From: Caballeronia terrestris | Lineage (GTDB): Bacteria; Pseudomonadota; Gammaproteobacteria; Burkholderiales; Burkholderiaceae | Assembly (NCBI RefSeq): GCF_001544515.1 | Contig: NZ_FCOL02000027.1 | Location: forward strand, 21,870 to 85,869 | DNA length: 64,000 nt | Direction: 5' to 3' | Part shown: in pieces, positions 61,517 through 64,000 of the stretch | Layout of the letters: each line of letters begins with the position of its first letter | Position numbering within the stretch: position 1 is the stretch's first letter | The notes under the pieces: model-generated | Seen by the model: only the letters and a program-made list of their open reading frames with translations | The model's database searches: none | What the model was told of the DNA's origin: nothing | Made by a program: the position numbers and the translations under genes

Positions 61517-62818
61517 ATGTCGCACACCACCGCTCCCACCGAACAGCAAGTTGTCACGAAAATCGCCTGGCGGCTGATGCCGCTATTGATCGTGATGTTC
61601 CTGATCGCCTTCATCGACCGGCAGAACGTCGGTTTCGCCAAGCTGCAGATGGTCCACGACCTCGGCATGACGGAGGCGTCGTACGGGCTGGGCGCGTCGC
61701 TGTTCTTCATCGGCTATCTGCTGTTCGAGGTGCCGAGCACGCTCGCGCTGCATCGCTTTGGCGCGCGGCTGTGGCTCGCCCGGATCATGGTGACGTGGGG
61801 CGCGATCACCATCCTGATGGCATTCACCCATTCGATGGCGCTCTTCTACGTCTTTCGCTTTGCGTTAGGCGTGGCAGAAGCGGGCTTTTATCCGGGGGTC
61901 ATCTTCTATCTGACGCTGTGGTTTCCGCAGAGCCATCGCACGCGGATGCTCGGGTTCTTCACGCTCGGCAGCGCGCTCGCGAACATGCTCGGAGCGCTCG
62001 CGGGCGGGCTCCTGCTGTCGCTCGACGGCAGTCTCGGCCTCGCGGGCTGGCAGTGGGTGTTCGTCGCGACGGGCGCGCCGGCAGTGCTGGTCGCGGGCGT
62101 CGCGTTGCGCTTCCTGCCGAATTCCGTCGACGAGGCGCCTTTCCTCTCCGATGACGAAAAGCGCTTGATGAAGCTCGCGCTGAAGCGCGAGGCGTCGCCT
62201 GAGGCGAAATCGGAGCATCCGTGGCGCGCGCTGATCGACCCGCGTGTTTTGATGTTCGCGGGCGCTTACATGCTGATGTCGACGTCGCTCTACGGCGTGA
62301 CCTACTGGATGCCGACGCTTCTGAAAAGCGGCGGCGTGTCGCCGTCGATGAATGGCCTGCTGAACATGATTCCGTGGGCGCTCGGCGCGCTGCTGCTGCT
62401 GTGGCTGCCGGCGAAACTGAAGCGCGAGAGTGTGGTGCTCAAGGCGATGGCGATTGTGGCTGGCGTCGGCGTGGTGGGTTTCGCGTTGAGCCTGGCGCTG
62501 CCGACACTGCCGCTGCGCTTCGCCGCACTCGTGCTCGGCGGCGCATGCATTCCGCTGCTCTATCCGTGCTTCTGGTCGTTGCCGCCGCGCTTTTTCTCAG
62601 GCGCCAGAGCTGCGGCGAGCGTCGCGGCGATCAACTCGATCGGCAATCTCGGCGGCTTTTTCAGCCAGAACCTTATGCCTTATGTGGGCAAAGTCGCGGG
62701 CAATGCAGGCGCGCCGATGGTCGTGCCGATGGTTTGCCTCGCGACGCTCGGTATCGGTATGACGATTGCCTGGGCGCACAAGCAACGCGGCGCCGCGGTG
62801 GCCGCCGCGGGCCGTTAA
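61517..62818 (+). CDS. MFS transporter 2 (anion:cation symporter type)
   Basis: A 433-residue MFS permease of the ACS family (glucarate, phthalate and similar carriers). Typical stretches are AFIDRQNVGFAKLQMVHDLG, GVAEAGFYPGVIFYLTLWFP and FWSLPPRFFSG. The start at 61517 has CCGGAG just upstream. It diverges from gntR with the shared operators and converges with amidohydrolase 2, 2 bp between stops. The substrate is probably an organic acid or sugar acid. Confidence 0.9.
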   Translation: MSHTTAPTEQQVVTKIAWRLMPLLIVMFLIAFIDRQNVGFAKLQMVHDLGMTEASYGLGASLFFIGYLLFEVPSTLALHRFGARLWLARIMVTWGAITILMAFTHSMALFYVFRFALGVAEAGFYPGVIFYLTLWFPQSHRTRMLGFFTLGSALANMLGALAGGLLLSLDGSLGLAGWQWVFVATGAPAVLVAGVALRFLPNSVDEAPFLSDDEKRLMKLALKREASPEAKSEHPWRALIDPRVLMFAGAYMLMSTSLYGVTYWMPTLLKSGGVSPSMNGLLNMIPWALGALLLLWLPAKLKRESVVLKAMAIVAGVGVVGFALSLALPTLPLRFAALVLGGACIPLLYPCFWSLPPRFFSGARAAASVAAINSIGNLGGFFSQNLMPYVGKVAGNAGAPMVVPMVCLATLGIGMTIAWAHKQRGAAVAAAGR

Positions 62819-62820
62819 AG

Positions 62821-63657
62821 CTAATTCGCAAACCCGAACAGCCTGCGCGGCGTGTCCCAAAAGACGCGCCGCCGTACGTCTGCATCTGGGACCATCTCTC
62901 CGAAAAGTTGCAGCAACGGCCCGTAATCCATTCGCGACGGCGCGCGCAGGAACGGCCAGTCCGAACCCCACACGCAGGCGTCCGGCCCGAAGACACGCAG
63001 TAGTTCCCTCACGTAAACGTGCACGTCCTCATACGGATGATCCTGTTGTGAAATCTTCTGCCAGCCAGAGAGCTTGACGACCGTCCTCCCGCCATCCGCG
63101 AGCCTGAGCAGCGCCTGAAACCCCGGCTGTCTCACGCCGTTCTGCACATCCGGCCGTCCGCAGTGGTCGATCAGAACCCGCATGCGCGTGCGCTCGATCA
63201 CCGGTAGCAACTCGACGAGCTGCTCGCCGACCACCTGAATCTGCGCGAACATGTCCAGAGCGGCGAGCAGGTCCAGCAGCGGCCCCGCTTCCGTCACGAC
63301 GGCAGCACCTTCCATCGCCGGATTGAACGCGACGCCCACGACGCCCGCCGCCTTCAACGCGGCAAGCTCAGCGCGGCTCACATCGTTTTCGACCACCGCG
63401 ATGCCCTTGAACCGCCCCGCCGCCTGCGCGATCGCGTCGAGCATGCAGCGGTTGTCGGTGCGATAGCCGCTCGTCGGGCCGACGAGCAGCGCGTGACGCA
63501 CGCCGTGTGCGTCCATCACGCGCAGGAATTGGGCGGCCGTGCCGATCTCCTGTCCCGAGGGACGATAAACCGTGTCCTCGCGATAAGGAAACCGGGCGGG
63601 ATCGAACACGTGGTTATGGCAGTCGATTTTCTCTTCGCTAAAAATGTCGATGCTCAC
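62821..63657 (-). CDS. Amidohydrolase family protein (PDC-lactonase-like) 2
   Basis: A 278-residue TIM-barrel hydrolase related to the one at 58518. Metal-type residues are in KIDCHNHVFD, VLIDHCGRPD and CVWGSDWPFLR. The start is GTG at 63657, overlapping the phaC stop (GTGA); no ATG lies nearby in frame. It is convergent with MFS transporter 2 and probably forms a functional pair with it, but is transcribed with phaC. Confidence 0.85.
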   Translation of the reverse strand: MSIDIFSEEKIDCHNHVFDPARFPYREDTVYRPSGQEIGTAAQFLRVMDAHGVRHALLVGPTSGYRTDNRCMLDAIAQAAGRFKGIAVVENDVSRAELAALKAAGVVGVAFNPAMEGAAVVTEAGPLLDLLAALDMFAQIQVVGEQLVELLPVIERTRMRVLIDHCGRPDVQNGVRQPGFQALLRLADGGRTVVKLSGWQKISQQDHPYEDVHVYVRELLRVFGPDACVWGSDWPFLRAPSRMDYGPLLQLFGEMVPDADVRRRVFWDTPRRLFGFAN

Positions 63658-64000
63658 GCGCCCATTACCTCCGGAGGATGTTTCGCCACATAACGCCCAG
63701 GCGCCGGTTCGATCGGCTTGAACTTCGCGTTGCCCGGCTTCTTCGGCGCGGCGACCTGCTTGCCCGCGTGCGCCTGCAGCCAGTTGTTCCAGTGCGTCCA
63801 CCAGCTTCCAGGCTGCGATTTGGCCGATTCGAGCCACGCCTGCGGATCGTCGCCGAGCGTGCCGCCGGTCCAGTAGCTGCGCTTGTTCTTCGACGCCGGA
63901 TTGATCACGCCCGCGATATGCCCGCTCGCGCCGAGCACGAACTGCGTATCGCCGCCGACGAGCTGCGTCGACCGGTACGCGCCCTTCCACGGCACGATGT
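63654..64000 (-). CDS. phaC: Class I poly(3-hydroxyalkanoate) synthase, C-terminal end
   Basis: The last 115 or so residues of PhaC, running off the window; the start is outside. Diagnostic stretches are FVLGASGHIAGVINP (with the catalytic His) and SYWTGG, and the protein ends in a Lys/Pro-rich tail (KFKPIEPAPGRYVAKHPPE). PhaC polymerises (R)-3-hydroxybutyryl-CoA into storage granules. It overlaps amidohydrolase 2 by 4 bp. A link with hbdH and the 3-hydroxybutyrate permease (40083-43639) is functional, not positional. Confidence 0.93.
   Translation of the reverse strand, partial: IVPWKGAYRSTQLVGGDTQFVLGASGHIAGVINPASKNKRSYWTGGTLGDDPQAWLESAKSQPGSWWTHWNNWLQAHAGKQVAAPKKPGNAKFKPIEPAPGRYVAKHPPEVMGA

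Noticed and set aside
1..64000. CRISPR array, toxin-antitoxin pair or prophage
   Set aside because: No regularly spaced repeats, cas genes, phage structural genes or clear toxin-antitoxin gene pair were found on reading both strands.

Overview
The window is a stretch of high-GC chromosome from a member of the Burkholderiaceae, most likely Paraburkholderia or Caballeronia. The evidence is the full set of hopanoid genes in their Burkholderia-type sub-clusters, a short H-NS-like protein with the TWSGRGRAP motif, DUF4148 and DUF1289 proteins, a class I PHA synthase and many LysR/GntR/TetR-regulated catabolic genes. Genus and species cannot be fixed from this sequence alone.

Layout. (1) 1-4055: hopanoid block A. 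A hopene-associated glycosyltransferase (hpnB, cut by the window start) diverges from ispH and the radical-SAM gene hpnH; a small conserved ORF follows. (2) 4375-8973: ybdD-cstA (pyruvate/peptide uptake) diverging from a Cache-domain sensor kinase and a NarL-type regulator, with a TACGTA-rich intergenic region. (3) 8989-13396: hopanoid block B, hpnM diverging from hpnN-mlaA (lipid transport). (4) 13472-19539: a thioesterase, then a catabolic run of a frameshifted fae homologue, aldo/keto reductase, aldehyde dehydrogenase and MFS permease with a convergent LysR gene. (5) 19540-20791: an odd-composition gap with one foreign-looking small gene. (6) 20792-25591: hopanoid block C, hpnD-hpnE-shc-hpnG, all overlapping. 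Upstream on the same strand is a response regulator-CheC-GGDEF module (25795-27717).

(7) 28633-38214: mostly stand-alone genes: a hybrid kinase, a large repetitive stress-type protein, an FMN reductase, a 44-residue secreted peptide divergent from a DUF4148 protein, an auxin-efflux-type carrier, a lipocalin, an H-NS-like protein, a class C-type serine hydrolase and a small lipoprotein. (8) 38276-43639: 3-hydroxybutyrate utilisation: a sigma-54 activator (HbcR-like), a GntP-family permease with a readable sigma-54 promoter and upstream palindromes, and 3-hydroxybutyrate dehydrogenase; a zinc-ribbon membrane protein sits between the last two on the other strand. (9) 43831-57292: an AI-2E-type membrane protein with an extra soluble domain, a GAF/PAS hybrid kinase, DUF1289, GST, a PPOX-ferredoxin reductase fusion, LysR, zwf, FUSC, a SnoaL-like/TetR pair and YqaA. 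(10) 57572-64000: a NodZ/fucosyltransferase-like gene, then two amidohydrolase/MFS pairs around a GntR regulator whose two operators can be read as a perfect 18-bp inverted repeat, and finally the 3' end of phaC overlapping the second amidohydrolase.

The genes form two main physiological themes: hopanoid membrane lipid synthesis, modification and transport (three blocks), and carbon-storage or carboxylate metabolism (cstA, 3-hydroxybutyrate uptake and oxidation, phaC, catabolic cassettes). No tRNA, rRNA, CRISPR array, insertion sequence or prophage was seen. The clearest unexplained items are the frameshifted fae homologue, the hidden Cys-containing peptide gene, the DPLG-rich protein, and several readable operators.
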